This document shows, piece after piece, positions 16,635 through 24,891 of a stretch of DNA of 64,000 bases (position 1 is its first letter; every line of letters begins with the position of its first letter). The stretch lies in assembly GCA_963740255.1 (NCBI GenBank), contig CAVUDO010000002.1, positions 744,001 through 808,000 of the forward strand, in the 5' to 3' direction. The translations under genes were made by a program, and so were the position numbers. The notes below the pieces were generated by a model, which saw nothing but the letters and a program-made list of their open reading frames with translations, was not told where the DNA came from and made no database searches. This DNA is from CAVUDO01 sp963740255. Lineage in GTDB: Bacteria > Actinomycetota > Actinomycetes > Mycobacteriales > Cryptosporangiaceae.

Positions 16635-16885
16635 CGAAGACTCCTCCCGCCAGACCGCTCGACCTGCGCATCGAAAGGCTCGACCCGGCTCGCGCGTTCA
16701 TCGCCGTAGCCTGCCCCGCACCGGTGATATTCCCGTGGCAGAGCGGTCTGAGGCCCCTTCCGGCGCCGGGCCGGCGATCCTGTGCGAGGGTGGGCGGCCC
16801 ACGGCGAGCGTGAGTCGGGGTGGCGTGGGGTACCTGAGTGGACCAACCGCCCCGAACCGCCGTGCCCACCTACCGGGAGACCAAC

Positions 16886-18688
16886 GTGACGTCTGCCGCC
16901 AGCTCGGAGACTGGCCTGCTCGCGGGCCGGTACCGCCTGTTGTCGATGCTCGGCCGGGGCGGCATGGGGCGCGTCTGGCACGCGCGCGACCAGCTGCTGG
17001 ACCGCGACGTGGCGATCAAGGAGGTGCTGGCACCGCCGGAGCTGGCCGAGGAGGACAAGCGCACGCTCTTCCGCCGGACGTTCCGCGAGGCGCGGGCCGC
17101 CGCCCGCCTCAACCATCCCAACGTCGTCACCCTGTTCGACGTCGTCGAGCAGGACGGCCGACCCTGGATCGTGATGGAGTTAGTCCAGGCCCCGACGCTG
17201 GAGGCGGTCCTGCGGGCGGACGGTCCCCGATCGCACCGGCAGACCGCCGAGCTGGGCCTGGCCGTGTTCGGGGCGCTCCGGACCGCCCACCGTGCCGGTG
17301 TCGTACACCGCGACGTCAAGCCGAGCAACGTGATGGTGGGCGACAACGGCCGCACGGTGCTCACCGACTTCGGCATCGCGACGCTGGAAGGCGACGCCTC
17401 GCTGACCGTCACCGGCATGCTGATGGGCTCTCCGGCCTACATCGCCCCTGAACGGATCATGGGCACAGAAGCAGGGCCGGAAGCCGACCTGTGGTCGACG
17501 GGCGCCACCCTCTACGCGGCCGTGGAGGGTCGCCCGCCCTACGACCGCGGAGGTGCGATCCCCACGCTCGCCGCCGTGGTGGCCGACGAGCCGGACCCGC
17601 CGCGGTACGCCGGCCCCCTGGCGCCGGTCCTGCTCGGCCTGTTGCGGAAGGATCCGGCCGCACGCATGGGCATCGCCGAGGCCGAGCGCCTGCTCCGCCA
17701 GGTCGTCCGCTCGACCGAGCCGCCGGCCGCGGCGGTCAGGGAAGCCCCGGTCAGCCCGGTCGGTCCACCGGCAGCCGTCCGGGTGCCCGCGGCGCCCGCA
17801 TCAGCGGAGCCGCCGGCCGTCCCCCCACCAGCGGAGTCTCCGCCCTCCTCGCTGCCAGCAGAGTCGTCCACCGCCGAACTGGCGGCCGCGCCATCCTCCG
17901 CTGTACTCCCACCCGCGGTCGCGGCGGTCGAGGGCACACCCGGGGCCGCCCGGGCTTCGGCACAGGCCCTCCGCGACGTCGCGCCGGCCGGCACCAGCGA
18001 CGTCCCGGTGCCACCGGGCCCATCCCGGCCGGGGCGGACCTACGGCCGGCGCCGGGGTGTCCTCCTGGTCGCGGCCCTCGCCGTGCTGGTGCTGGCAGGC
18101 ACGCTCGGGACGTGGTGGCTGGCCACCGATCCGGCGGACCGACCCACATCGGTGGCCAGCGGGCCCACCGCGAAGGCATCCCCGACCGCCGTGCCGCGGT
18201 CGCCGGCGACCGCGGTTCCCCCTGCGGGCGGCCCGACTCCCGCCACCGTTCCGGCCGGATTCCGGCTGTACCGGGACCCGTCCGGGTTCTCGCTCGCGGT
18301 GCCGGTGGGGTGGACGAAGTCCCAGGACGGTCACATCGTCTACTTCCGGGAGCCGAACGGCGGACGGTTCCTGCTCGTCGACCAGACCGACACCCCCAAG
18401 CGCGACGCCGTGGCCGACTGGACCGCACAGGAGGCCGCCCGCCGGAGCGGGATCCGCGACTACCGGCGGGTCCGCATCGTCGAACGCCGGTACTTCCTCG
18501 AGGCGGCCGACTGGGAGTTCACCCACACCGGTCCAAGCGGCGGCCGCCAGCACGTCGTCAACCGCGGCTTCGTGACCGCCTGGGACCGCCAGGCGTACGG
18601 GCTCTACTGGTCGACGCCGGAGGCACAGTGGCAGCAGAGCCTGCCGTACTTCGAGGTGTTCACCACCACGTTCCGGCCCCGGCCGTAA
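16886..18688 (+). CDS. Transmembrane serine/threonine protein kinase
   Basis: About 600 aa, Pkn-type. The cytoplasmic kinase domain holds GRGGMGRVW (P-loop), VAIKEV (lysine), VVHRDVKPSNVMV (catalytic loop), LTDFGIAT (DFG) and GSPAYIAPE. A Pro/Ala-rich juxtamembrane linker leads to a single membrane helix (GVLLVAALAVLVLAGTLGTWW, about residue 400). The extracellular ~150 residues, from FRLYRDPSGFSLAVPVGW on, form a sensor-type domain common in actinobacterial kinases. GTG 16886 has GGGAGA 5 nt upstream and was chosen over in-frame GTG 16838. All catalytic residues are intact; the signal sensed is unknown. Confidence 0.93.
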   Translation: MTSAASSETGLLAGRYRLLSMLGRGGMGRVWHARDQLLDRDVAIKEVLAPPELAEEDKRTLFRRTFREARAAARLNHPNVVTLFDVVEQDGRPWIVMELVQAPTLEAVLRADGPRSHRQTAELGLAVFGALRTAHRAGVVHRDVKPSNVMVGDNGRTVLTDFGIATLEGDASLTVTGMLMGSPAYIAPERIMGTEAGPEADLWSTGATLYAAVEGRPPYDRGGAIPTLAAVVADEPDPPRYAGPLAPVLLGLLRKDPAARMGIAEAERLLRQVVRSTEPPAAAVREAPVSPVGPPAAVRVPAAPASAEPPAVPPPAESPPSSLPAESSTAELAAAPSSAVLPPAVAAVEGTPGAARASAQALRDVAPAGTSDVPVPPGPSRPGRTYGRRRGVLLVAALAVLVLAGTLGTWWLATDPADRPTSVASGPTAKASPTAVPRSPATAVPPAGGPTPATVPAGFRLYRDPSGFSLAVPVGWTKSQDGHIVYFREPNGGRFLLVDQTDTPKRDAVADWTAQEAARRSGIRDYRRVRIVERRYFLEAADWEFTHTGPSGGRQHVVNRGFVTAWDRQAYGLYWSTPEAQWQQSLPYFEVFTTTFRPRP

Positions 18689-18715
18689 GAGCGACCCAGG
18701 CGCCGGGACGCGGGG

Positions 18716-19114
18716 TCAGTCGGGCGGCGGGCTTTCCTGCACCGCCCAGCCGTTGCCGTCCGGATCGCTGAAGAACACGAACGAGTTCCACCGTCCGCCC
18801 GGCCCTTCGGCCCGGCCTTCCGCGCCGAAATGCTGGACGGTGCTGACCTCCACTCCCCCTGCCACGAGCTGCGCCCGGGCGGCGTCGATGTCTGACACCA
18901 CCAGTTGCAGGCCCTGCAGCGAACCCGGCGGTGACCCGCCCGGCCCCAGCACGATCGAGCACCTCGAGCCGGGCGGCGTCAGCTGCACGATGCGCGTGTC
19001 CTCGTTCACCCGGGTGTCGTGGTCGACGGCGAAGCCGACCTGCTCGTGGTAGAAGCGTTTGGCCCGCTCCACGTCCTCGACGGGGACGACCACCACTTCG
19101 AGCTTCCAGTCCAT
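18716..19114 (-). CDS. VOC (glyoxalase-fold) family protein
   Basis: A 132-aa VOC protein. MDWKLEVVVVPVEDVERAKRFY opens the fold, followed by VGFAVDHDTRV, GLQLVVSDIDAARAQLVAGG and FFSDPDGNGWAVQESPPP. ATG 19114 is the family-like start; the frame stays open upstream into a decayed gene remnant, which is not part of this protein. Substrate unknown. It converges with the kinase gene, leaving 27 bp between the stops. Confidence 0.9.
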   Translation of the reverse strand: MDWKLEVVVVPVEDVERAKRFYHEQVGFAVDHDTRVNEDTRIVQLTPPGSRCSIVLGPGGSPPGSLQGLQLVVSDIDAARAQLVAGGVEVSTVQHFGAEGRAEGPGGRWNSFVFFSDPDGNGWAVQESPPPD

Positions 19115-19232
19115 GGCACTGCGTCCTCTCGTCCGGACGATCCCTCGCCAGTGTCCCTCCAGGCGCTCCCAGAAACCCCACGCCGCAGCGGAAATCGTCG
19201 GCCGGGCGACAACGTGCCGGCGTCGTCCAGGG

Positions 19233-19500
19233 GAGTTCTCGCGCCGGGCCGCGCGGTAGAGCCGCCAGGAGCTGGGATGGAGCCGTTGGGTCTCCAGCAC
19301 CGCCTGACGAAGCTCCTTCGGCTCGGGGGTCCGGGGACGCCGCTGCACCGGCCATCAGCGCGACCGTCCACTCCAGCGGGTGAAACCGTCGCCCGCGGGT
19401 GACCGCGTCGACCAGAACGGCCTGGGTGAAGCGATCCACCGCCGCGTCGACCACCGGTGGCCGGTTGTCGACGATGGCGTGGCGATAGGACTCGCGCATG
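19233..19500 (-). pseudogene. Frameshifted remnant, part resembling a cytochrome P450 K-helix
   Basis: Two adjacent stretches have strong codon bias but lie in frames differing by one base. The first (19500-19345) reads ESYRHAIVDNRPPVVDAAV...GRRFHPLEWTVALMAGA; its family is not recognised. The second (19348-19235) reads KELRQAVLETQRLHPSSWRL YRAARRE, where ETQR sits like the invariant ExxR of the P450 K-helix. No start, heme-binding cysteine or full domain remains. This looks like a deleted and frameshifted gene next to a truncated VOC gene. Confidence 0.5.
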
Positions 19501-19704
19501 AGCGGCATGCTGCTGCGGCAGAGCCCGGTCACGGCGCCCGTGATCGTCGTCGAAGTGAAGGACATCGACGCCGCCCTGCCGGCCATCGAGAAGCTTGGCG
19601 GGACGGTCAACCGGGGCAAGGAACCGGTCGGCGAGATGGGCTTCGCCGCCTACTTCACCGACCCCGAAGGCAACGTCGTCGGCCTCTGGCAGACCGCCAG
19701 GTAG
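19498..19704 (+). pseudogene. 5'-truncated VOC family gene fragment
   Basis: 68 codons (from MSGMLLRQSPVTAPVIVVEV to YFTDPEGNVVGLWQTAR) correspond to the C-terminal half of a typical ~120-130-aa VOC protein of the GGLM.RQSP type. The N-terminal barrel half is missing, and the sequence upstream switches to an opposite-strand remnant. It may still be translated from ATG 19498, but the first metal-ligand strand is absent, so enzymatic activity is unlikely. Confidence 0.65.
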
Positions 19705-19867
19705 CCGGACAGACCCTGCCACCGGAGACCGGCCGGCCCGGCAGGCAACACACACGTACCACGGGGCTGACCGGACCGCGGCAGGCGTGTCGCTCAGCCC
19801 CGTCGGAACTGGGCACGCGGCCGGTTACGGTGGACGGCGACCGTCCCGCTCACGGCGAGGAGCTGAC

Positions 19868-20032
19868 GTGGACCCAGCCCACTGCCCGCTCTGTGTGGAG
19901 TTCGACCGGGAGCACGGCGCCCGGGTGCGAGGGCTGATCGCGGAGGACGAGCTCGCCCAAGGCGAATCGGTGCGGTCGGTCTACGCCGAGTACCTGCGCG
20001 GGCGCCACCGGCGCGGACACAAGGACCTCTGA
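19868..20032 (+). CDS. Small protein with CPLC motif
   Basis: A 54-aa protein starting at GTG 19868 with GAGGAG 6 nt upstream. It reads MDPAHCPLCVEFDREHGA and ends RGRHRRGHKDL. One Cys-x2-Cys pair plus later histidines could bind a metal; the charged helical middle (IAEDELAQGESVRSVYAEYL) suggests a protein- or nucleic-acid-binding peptide. No family is recognised. Codon bias and the ribosome-binding site support it being real. Confidence 0.6.
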   Translation: MDPAHCPLCVEFDREHGARVRGLIAEDELAQGESVRSVYAEYLRGRHRRGHKDL

Positions 20033-20066
20033 GCGGTTTCCGGGTCAGACCCGGCCCGGTGCGAGT

Positions 20067-20172
20067 GCCACCGCACGGGCAACGTGCCCCATTGACAAGA
20101 GAACGGACTTCCCGCATGGAGCTGGAGTGAGTTCGGAGCCACCGCACGGGCAACGTGCCCCATTGACAAGAG
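20067..20172. repeat. Two perfect 35-bp repeats around a 36-bp spacer (CRISPR-like)
   Basis: Positions 20067-20101 and 20138-20172 are identical over 35 bp; flanking bases differ on both sides, so the unit length is exact. The 36-bp sequence between them is unique. Each repeat contains GGGCA-ACG-TGCCC, a short palindrome in the middle, and ends ATTGACAAGAG. Size and symmetry resemble a one-spacer CRISPR unit, but no cas gene lies in the window and a two-copy array has a high false-positive rate. A duplicated regulatory site is the alternative. Confidence 0.45.
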
Positions 20173-20265
20173 GGCTTGTCCACTTCCGCGCTGAGGCATC
20201 CCGCATTGTCCGAATTCTTCGCGCTAGTTCGGTGGTCTAGCAGATAGATAATGATTGAACAAGAA

Positions 20266-20294
20266 TTGTCCGGATTAATGGGACTCGATACTAT
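20266..20294 (+). promoter_or_regulatory. Candidate promoter of the trypsin-like gene
   Basis: TTGTCC (20266-20271) and TACTAT (20289-20294) with a 17-nt spacer, 50 nt upstream of the ATG, lie in the most AT-rich part of this region (about 20196-20300). A similar ATTGTCCG element also occurs near 20206, about 60 bp upstream, and could be a paired operator. The 311-bp gap 20033-20343 otherwise holds only the 35-bp repeats. Confidence 0.45.
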
Positions 20295-20343
20295 TCGCCA
20301 CATCCGGCTCGCCGGACGCCGGTAACCGCGAGGAGTGTGTGGC

Positions 20344-21153
20344 ATGAACAGACCTTGGTCGAATACCTTAAGGCGCGTCGTCACCGCCACGTTGGGCATG
20401 GCGCTGGTGGCCGTGTTCGTGGGGGCCCCCGCCGCTCAGGCGCGCCCGCCGGGCTCGGAGGACATCAGCTCGCGGATCGTCGGGGGGACCAGGGCCACCC
20501 AGGGCGAGTACCCGTGGATGGTCCGCCTGTCGATGGGGTGCGGCGGCTCGATGATCACCCCCCGGGTCGTCCTGACCGCAGCCCACTGCGTCGACGGCAC
20601 GGGCAACAACACCAGCATCACCGCGACGCTCGGCGTCGTCGACCTGCAGAGTCCGTCCCGGATCAGGGTGAAGTCGACGTTCGTCTACCAGTCGACCGGG
20701 TTCAATCCCGGCACCATGGCCAGCGACTGGGCCCTGATCAAGCTGCAAACCCCGGTGAACGTTCCGCTGCTCAAGCTGCACAGTGGCGGTTCGCTGAACA
20801 AGGGCACCTTCACGATCACCGGCTGGGGCGCCACCAGCGAGGGCGGCCCACAGAGCCGGTACCTGCTCGAAGCCGAGGTGCCGTTCGTCGACGACGCCAC
20901 CTGCAACACCGCCTACAACGGTGAGATCATCGCCTCGCACATGATCTGCGCCGGCAAGATGGCGACCGGCGGCGTGGACACCTGCCAGGGCGACAGCGGC
21001 GGCCCGATGGTGCGCAAGGCGTCCGACGGCGTCTGGCGTCAGATCGGTATCACCAGCTGGGGCGAGGGCTGCGCACGTCCGGGCAAGCCGGGCGTCTACA
21101 CCCAGGTCTCGACCTTCCGGGCGACGATCCTGTCCAAGGCGAACAGCATCTAG
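20344..21153 (+). CDS. Secreted trypsin-like serine protease (S1 family)
   Basis: A 269-aa pre-pro-protease. The signal peptide is residues 1-~31 (MNRPWSNTLRRVV, hydrophobic core, APAAQA). A short propeptide ends before IVGGT, the activated N-terminus. The catalytic triad is His in TAAHCVD, Asp in ASDWALIKL and Ser in GDSGGP. Asp in VDTCQGDSGG occupies the S1 pocket (position 189) and GKPGVYT fits trypsin, so cleavage after Lys/Arg is expected. GAGGAGTG precedes ATG 20344. No C-terminal extension. Followed by an inverted repeat. Confidence 0.95.
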   Translation: MNRPWSNTLRRVVTATLGMALVAVFVGAPAAQARPPGSEDISSRIVGGTRATQGEYPWMVRLSMGCGGSMITPRVVLTAAHCVDGTGNNTSITATLGVVDLQSPSRIRVKSTFVYQSTGFNPGTMASDWALIKLQTPVNVPLLKLHSGGSLNKGTFTITGWGATSEGGPQSRYLLEAEVPFVDDATCNTAYNGEIIASHMICAGKMATGGVDTCQGDSGGPMVRKASDGVWRQIGITSWGEGCARPGKPGVYTQVSTFRATILSKANSI

Positions 21154-21155
21154 CC

Positions 21156-21195
21156 GCGGACGGTGCCCGGTACCACCCGCCGGTCGACCGTCCGC
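21156..21195 (+). terminator. Inverted repeat after the trypsin gene
   Basis: GCGGACGGT (21156-21164) pairs with ACCGTCCGC (21187-21195) around a 22-nt loop starting 3 nt after the stop codon. A second perfect 11-bp pair occurs at 21209-21219 / 21233-21243. Neither is followed by a T-run, as is common for actinobacterial terminators. Confidence 0.45.
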
Positions 21196-21301
21196 CCGAA
21201 GAGTGGGGAGCGGGGTGCGCCGCACGACCGGCCGCACCCCGCTTCGCATGAACGCCCTTCGCGTGGCGGGCGGCCGAGCGCCGTCGGCAAGAATGCGGGG
21301 C

Positions 21302-22873
21302 ATGCCTCAGAGCGCCGTTGAACCTCCCGCCGGTAGCCGCTCGTCCGAACCGGCCGCCACGGCCACCTCGGGCGACTCCGCCGCGCACCCGACACTCGGC
21401 TCGCGCGCGGCGGCCGCACTGGTCTTCCTCGCCGCCGGCGCGGTGCTCGTGCTGGAGATCCTGAGCCTGCGCCTGATCGCGCCCTACGTCGGCCTGACCT
21501 TGGAGACCAACACCGCGGTGATCGGCATCGCCCTCGCTGCGATCGCGACCGGCGCCTGGTTCGGCGGCCGCACCGCCGATGTCGTGCCACCGGAGAGGCT
21601 CCTCGGCCCGCTCCTCCTGGCGGGCGGCGTGCTGGTGTTCGCCGTGCTGCCGCTGGTGCGGTGGACCGGGGAGTTGACCCGGGGCGCGGACGCGTCCGCG
21701 GTGCTGCTGATCGCTGCCGTCGCGGTCTTCGTCCCCGCCGCACTGCTCTCCGCGGTGACGCCGATCGTGGTCAAGCTGCGGCTGCGGACGCTGCGCGAGA
21801 CGGGCAGCGTGGTCGGGCGGCTGTCGGGAATCGGCACCCTGGGTGCGATCGCGGCCACCTTCGGCACCGGGTTCGTGCTGGTCGCGATGGTGCCGAGCAG
21901 CGTGATCCTGCTGGCGCTCGGCGGGCTGCTGGCAATAGTCGGCCTGGTGCTCACCGTGCGGCTCCGGGGCATCCGGTCGGCGGCCGGACCCCTGGTGCTC
22001 GTGCTGGCCGCCGGTGGGGCGACGCTGGCAGCCCCGCAGCCCTGCGACGTGGAGACCGCGTACCACTGCGCCCGGGTGGTCGTCGACCCACAGCGCCCGG
22101 CCGGCCGGATGCTGGAGCTGGACACCCTTCGACACTCCTACGTGGACCTCGCCGACCCGACCTACCTGCGGTTCTCCTATGTCAAGGCGATCGCCTCGGG
22201 CGCCGACGTGTTCTTTCCGGACGCCCGGCCCGTGCGCGCGCTGCACCTGGGGGCCGGTGGGCTGACCCTGCCCCGCTACCTCGCCGAACGGCGGCCGGGC
22301 AGCCAGGGCCTGGTGTTCGAGATCGACCGGGGCGTCCTCGACCTGGCCCGGGCCAGGCTCGGAGCCGACCGCGTGCCCGGCCTCGCCACCCGGGTCGTCG
22401 ACGCCCGCCGCGGGCTCGCGTCCGAGCCGGCCGCGAGCCGTGACCTCGTGGTCGGCGACGCCTTCGGCGGCGTCGCCGTGCCGTGGCACCTGACGACCCG
22501 CGAGATGGTCGCCGACGTCCACCGGGTCCTCGCCGCCGGCGGCCTGTACGCGGTGAACGTCATCGACCATCCCCCGCTCGCGTTCGCGAGGGCGGAGATC
22601 GCGACGATCGCCGCCGAGTTCCGCCACGTGGCCGTGGTGGCACATCCGGACGCCCTGCGCGCCTCCCGTGGGGGCAACCTGGTCGTGCTCGCCTCCGACG
22701 GACCTCTGCCGCTGGACGCCCTGCGGGCCCGGCTGGCCGAGCGCGGCGGTGGCCTGGCCGTGCTCGCCGGTGCCGACGCCGTGACCCGCTACGTCGACGG
22801 CGCCCGCATCCTCACCGACGACTTCGCACCCGTGGACCAGCTGCTCACGCCCTATCCGGCCGCCGCACGCTGA
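21302..22873 (+). CDS. Membrane-anchored spermidine-synthase-like protein
   Basis: About 523 aa. The N-terminal ~220 residues contain six or seven membrane helices (LVFLAAGAVLVLEILSLRLI; TAVIGIALAAIATGAW; VFVPAALLSAVTPIVVKLRL). The C-terminal half is a spermidine-synthase-like AdoMet-binding domain: RALHLGAGGLTLPRYL (motif I), VFEIDRG (motif II) and DLVVGDAFGG. This fused transporter/methyltransferase-fold type is of unknown substrate; polyamine synthesis should not be assumed. ATG 21302 avoids a low-complexity extension. Confidence 0.85.
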   Translation: MPQSAVEPPAGSRSSEPAATATSGDSAAHPTLGSRAAAALVFLAAGAVLVLEILSLRLIAPYVGLTLETNTAVIGIALAAIATGAWFGGRTADVVPPERLLGPLLLAGGVLVFAVLPLVRWTGELTRGADASAVLLIAAVAVFVPAALLSAVTPIVVKLRLRTLRETGSVVGRLSGIGTLGAIAATFGTGFVLVAMVPSSVILLALGGLLAIVGLVLTVRLRGIRSAAGPLVLVLAAGGATLAAPQPCDVETAYHCARVVVDPQRPAGRMLELDTLRHSYVDLADPTYLRFSYVKAIASGADVFFPDARPVRALHLGAGGLTLPRYLAERRPGSQGLVFEIDRGVLDLARARLGADRVPGLATRVVDARRGLASEPAASRDLVVGDAFGGVAVPWHLTTREMVADVHRVLAAGGLYAVNVIDHPPLAFARAEIATIAAEFRHVAVVAHPDALRASRGGNLVVLASDGPLPLDALRARLAERGGGLAVLAGADAVTRYVDGARILTDDFAPVDQLLTPYPAAAR

Positions 22874-22938
22874 AGCTCCACACTGGACCTCCGTCACCGG
22901 CGTCCGGACCCTCCGACCCGCGTTGGTACGGTCCGGCG

Positions 22939-23925
22939 GTGACCCCGTTCCCGCCCCGCTGGGGCATCACCGTTCCGTTCGACGGCATCCCGCTGGCCGA
23001 GCACCGGCCGCTGGTCGAGGAACTCGCGGCGCTGGGCTACACGGACCTGTGGTCCTCGGAGACCGCCGGTGCCGACGCGTTCACGCCGCTCACCCTGGCC
23101 GCCGCCTGGGACGCCCACCTCCGGCTGGGCACCGCCATCGTGCCCGTGCACACCCGTGGGCCGGCCCTGTTGGCGATGAGCGCCGCGTCACTCGCCGACG
23201 CCGCGCCCGGTCGGTTCGCCCTGGGCATCGGCGCGTCGTCGCCGGTGGTCGTGCAGCGGTGGAACGGCATCGCGCACGACGCGCCCTACCGTCGCACCCG
23301 CGACACGCTGCGGTTCCTGCGTCGCGCCCTGGCCGGCGAACGGATCGACGAGGTGTTCGACACCTTCACCGTGAAGGGCTTCCGACTCGACCGGGTGCCC
23401 GCCACGCCGTCGCCGCTGCTGGTCGCCGCGCTCCGCCCGCAGATGCTGCGGCTGGCCGGACAGGAGGCCGACGGGGTCGTGCTCAACTGGCTCGCCGCCA
23501 CCGACGTGCCCACCGCACTGGCCGCGCTCGGTCCCGAGGGCGCGGGCAAGGAGGTCGTCGCCCGGATCTTCGTCTGCCCCACCGGAGATGCGGCGGCGGC
23601 CCGGCAGATCGGTCGCCGGCTGGTCGGTGCCTACCTGACCGTGCCGGCCTACGCCGCGTTCCACCGCTGGCTGGGTCGCTCCGACGCGCTGGGCCCGATG
23701 TGGACGGCGTGGGAGGCCGGCGACCGGCGGGCCGCGGTGGCCGCTGTGCCGGACGAGGTCGTGGACGCCCTGATCGTGCACGGCGACGCCGAATCGTGCC
23801 GGGAGCAGGTGCGCCGCTACGTCGCCCACGGCGTCACGACACCGGTGCTCGCCCTGCTGCCCACCGGAACGCCGACGGACGCCCAGGGCGGCCTCCTCGA
23901 CCAGTTGCGGTCACTCGCCCCCTGA
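22939..23925 (+). CDS. LLM-class F420-dependent oxidoreductase
   Basis: A 328-aa luciferase-like fold protein: WGITVPFDGIPLAEHRPLVE, GYTDLWSSETAGADAFTPL, LGTAIVPVHTRGPALLAMSA and FALGIGASSPVVVQRWNGI. It is a different subgroup from the one at 6962-8008, shorter and lacking the SGP loop. GTG 22939 follows TACGGT (22927-22932) by 6 nt, so the transcript is probably leaderless. Cofactor F420 is inferred by family; substrate unknown. Confidence 0.88.
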   Translation: MTPFPPRWGITVPFDGIPLAEHRPLVEELAALGYTDLWSSETAGADAFTPLTLAAAWDAHLRLGTAIVPVHTRGPALLAMSAASLADAAPGRFALGIGASSPVVVQRWNGIAHDAPYRRTRDTLRFLRRALAGERIDEVFDTFTVKGFRLDRVPATPSPLLVAALRPQMLRLAGQEADGVVLNWLAATDVPTALAALGPEGAGKEVVARIFVCPTGDAAAARQIGRRLVGAYLTVPAYAAFHRWLGRSDALGPMWTAWEAGDRRAAVAAVPDEVVDALIVHGDAESCREQVRRYVAHGVTTPVLALLPTGTPTDAQGGLLDQLRSLAP

Positions 23926-23929
23926 GGCG

Positions 23930-23967
23930 CCGCCATGCCGGCCACGCCTGGGCGGCCGGCATGGCGG
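23930..23967. terminator. Bidirectional terminator between convergent genes
   Basis: A perfect 14-bp stem (23930-23943 with 23954-23967) and a 10-nt loop lie in the 70-bp space between the stop of the LLM gene and the stop of the SDR gene on the other strand. The symmetrical position suggests termination in both directions. Confidence 0.65.
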
Positions 23968-23995
23968 AGGACCGCGGGGCGGCCGGCCAAACGGA

Positions 23996-24817
23996 TCAGT
24001 ACGCCGGGGTGGCCGGCGCCGCGCCGTCGGCGACCCCGGCGTAGAGCCGCCGCATGCCGACGATCCAACGGTCGTGGTCGGCGGCCTTGTGCTGCAGGAA
24101 CGTGGCCACCTCCGGGTGCGGAAGGATCAGGAACCGCTCGGCGTCCAGGCCCCGCACCACGGCCTCGGCCAGCTCGTCCGGTTCGAGGATCGCGCCGGCC
24201 GCGGCCACCACCCGGGCGGCGACGTTCCCGGCGGCCAGTCCGTCGGTGACCATCGGCGTGCGGACGCCCTGCGGGCAGAGCGCGCTGACCCGGATCCCGG
24301 CCTCGCCGTAGGTGACTGCGAGCCACTCCGCGAGGGCCACCGCACCGTGCTTGGTGACGGCGTAGGCGGCGTCGCCGGGGCTGGTGAGCAGGCCAGCCGC
24401 CGAGCAGGTCTGCAGCAGGTATCCGCTGCCGCGCTCCAGCATGGACGGCAGCACCGCGCGGGCTGCGTGCAGGTGGGAGAGGACGTTGATCGACCAGGCG
24501 CGCTCCCAGTCCTCGTCCGACGCCTCCAGGCCCCGGCCGGTGGCGATCCCGGCGTTGGAGCAGAACAGGTCGACGTGACCGAACCGGTCGAGGGCGGTGG
24601 TCACCACGCCGGTGACCTCAGTGGCGGTCGAGACGTCGGCCGGCACGGTGACCACCTCGGGCCCGGCGATCTCTGCGGCGAGCCCTTCCAACGGCTCGGC
24701 CGCGAGGTCGGAGAGCACCAGGCCGGCGGCTCCCTCGGCGGCGAACCGCCGGGCCAGTGCCGCGCCGATCCCTCCTGTCGCTCCGGTGACGACCACGACC
24801 GCGTCTGCCAGCTTCAA
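23996..24817 (-). CDS. Short-chain dehydrogenase/reductase
   Basis: A 273-aa SDR. The NAD(P)-binding motif is VTGATGGIGAAL, followed by CSNAG and the catalytic Ser in TCSAAG with YAVTK (Tyr/Lys). The start is TTG 24817: AGGAGG (minus strand of 24824-24829) lies 6 nt upstream, an excellent ribosome-binding site, and the product begins MKLADAVVVVTGA. Longer in-frame readings lack such a site. The substrate cannot be told. It converges with the LLM gene through a shared terminator. Confidence 0.9.
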   Translation of the reverse strand: MKLADAVVVVTGATGGIGAALARRFAAEGAAGLVLSDLAAEPLEGLAAEIAGPEVVTVPADVSTATEVTGVVTTALDRFGHVDLFCSNAGIATGRGLEASDEDWERAWSINVLSHLHAARAVLPSMLERGSGYLLQTCSAAGLLTSPGDAAYAVTKHGAVALAEWLAVTYGEAGIRVSALCPQGVRTPMVTDGLAAGNVAARVVAAAGAILEPDELAEAVVRGLDAERFLILPHPEVATFLQHKAADHDRWIVGMRRLYAGVADGAAPATPAY

Positions 24818-24891
24818 CCCGGGCCTCCTCTCACGTGTGCACCGCGGACGAGCGTGCCAGATCGGGGCAGCCGTCGTCCGGGAACCCTGCG

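Noticed and set aside
21302..22873. Polyamine (spermidine) synthase.
   Set aside because: Only the AdoMet-binding fold is shared; the membrane-anchored form and lack of recognisable aminopropyl-transfer residues do not support spermidine synthesis.
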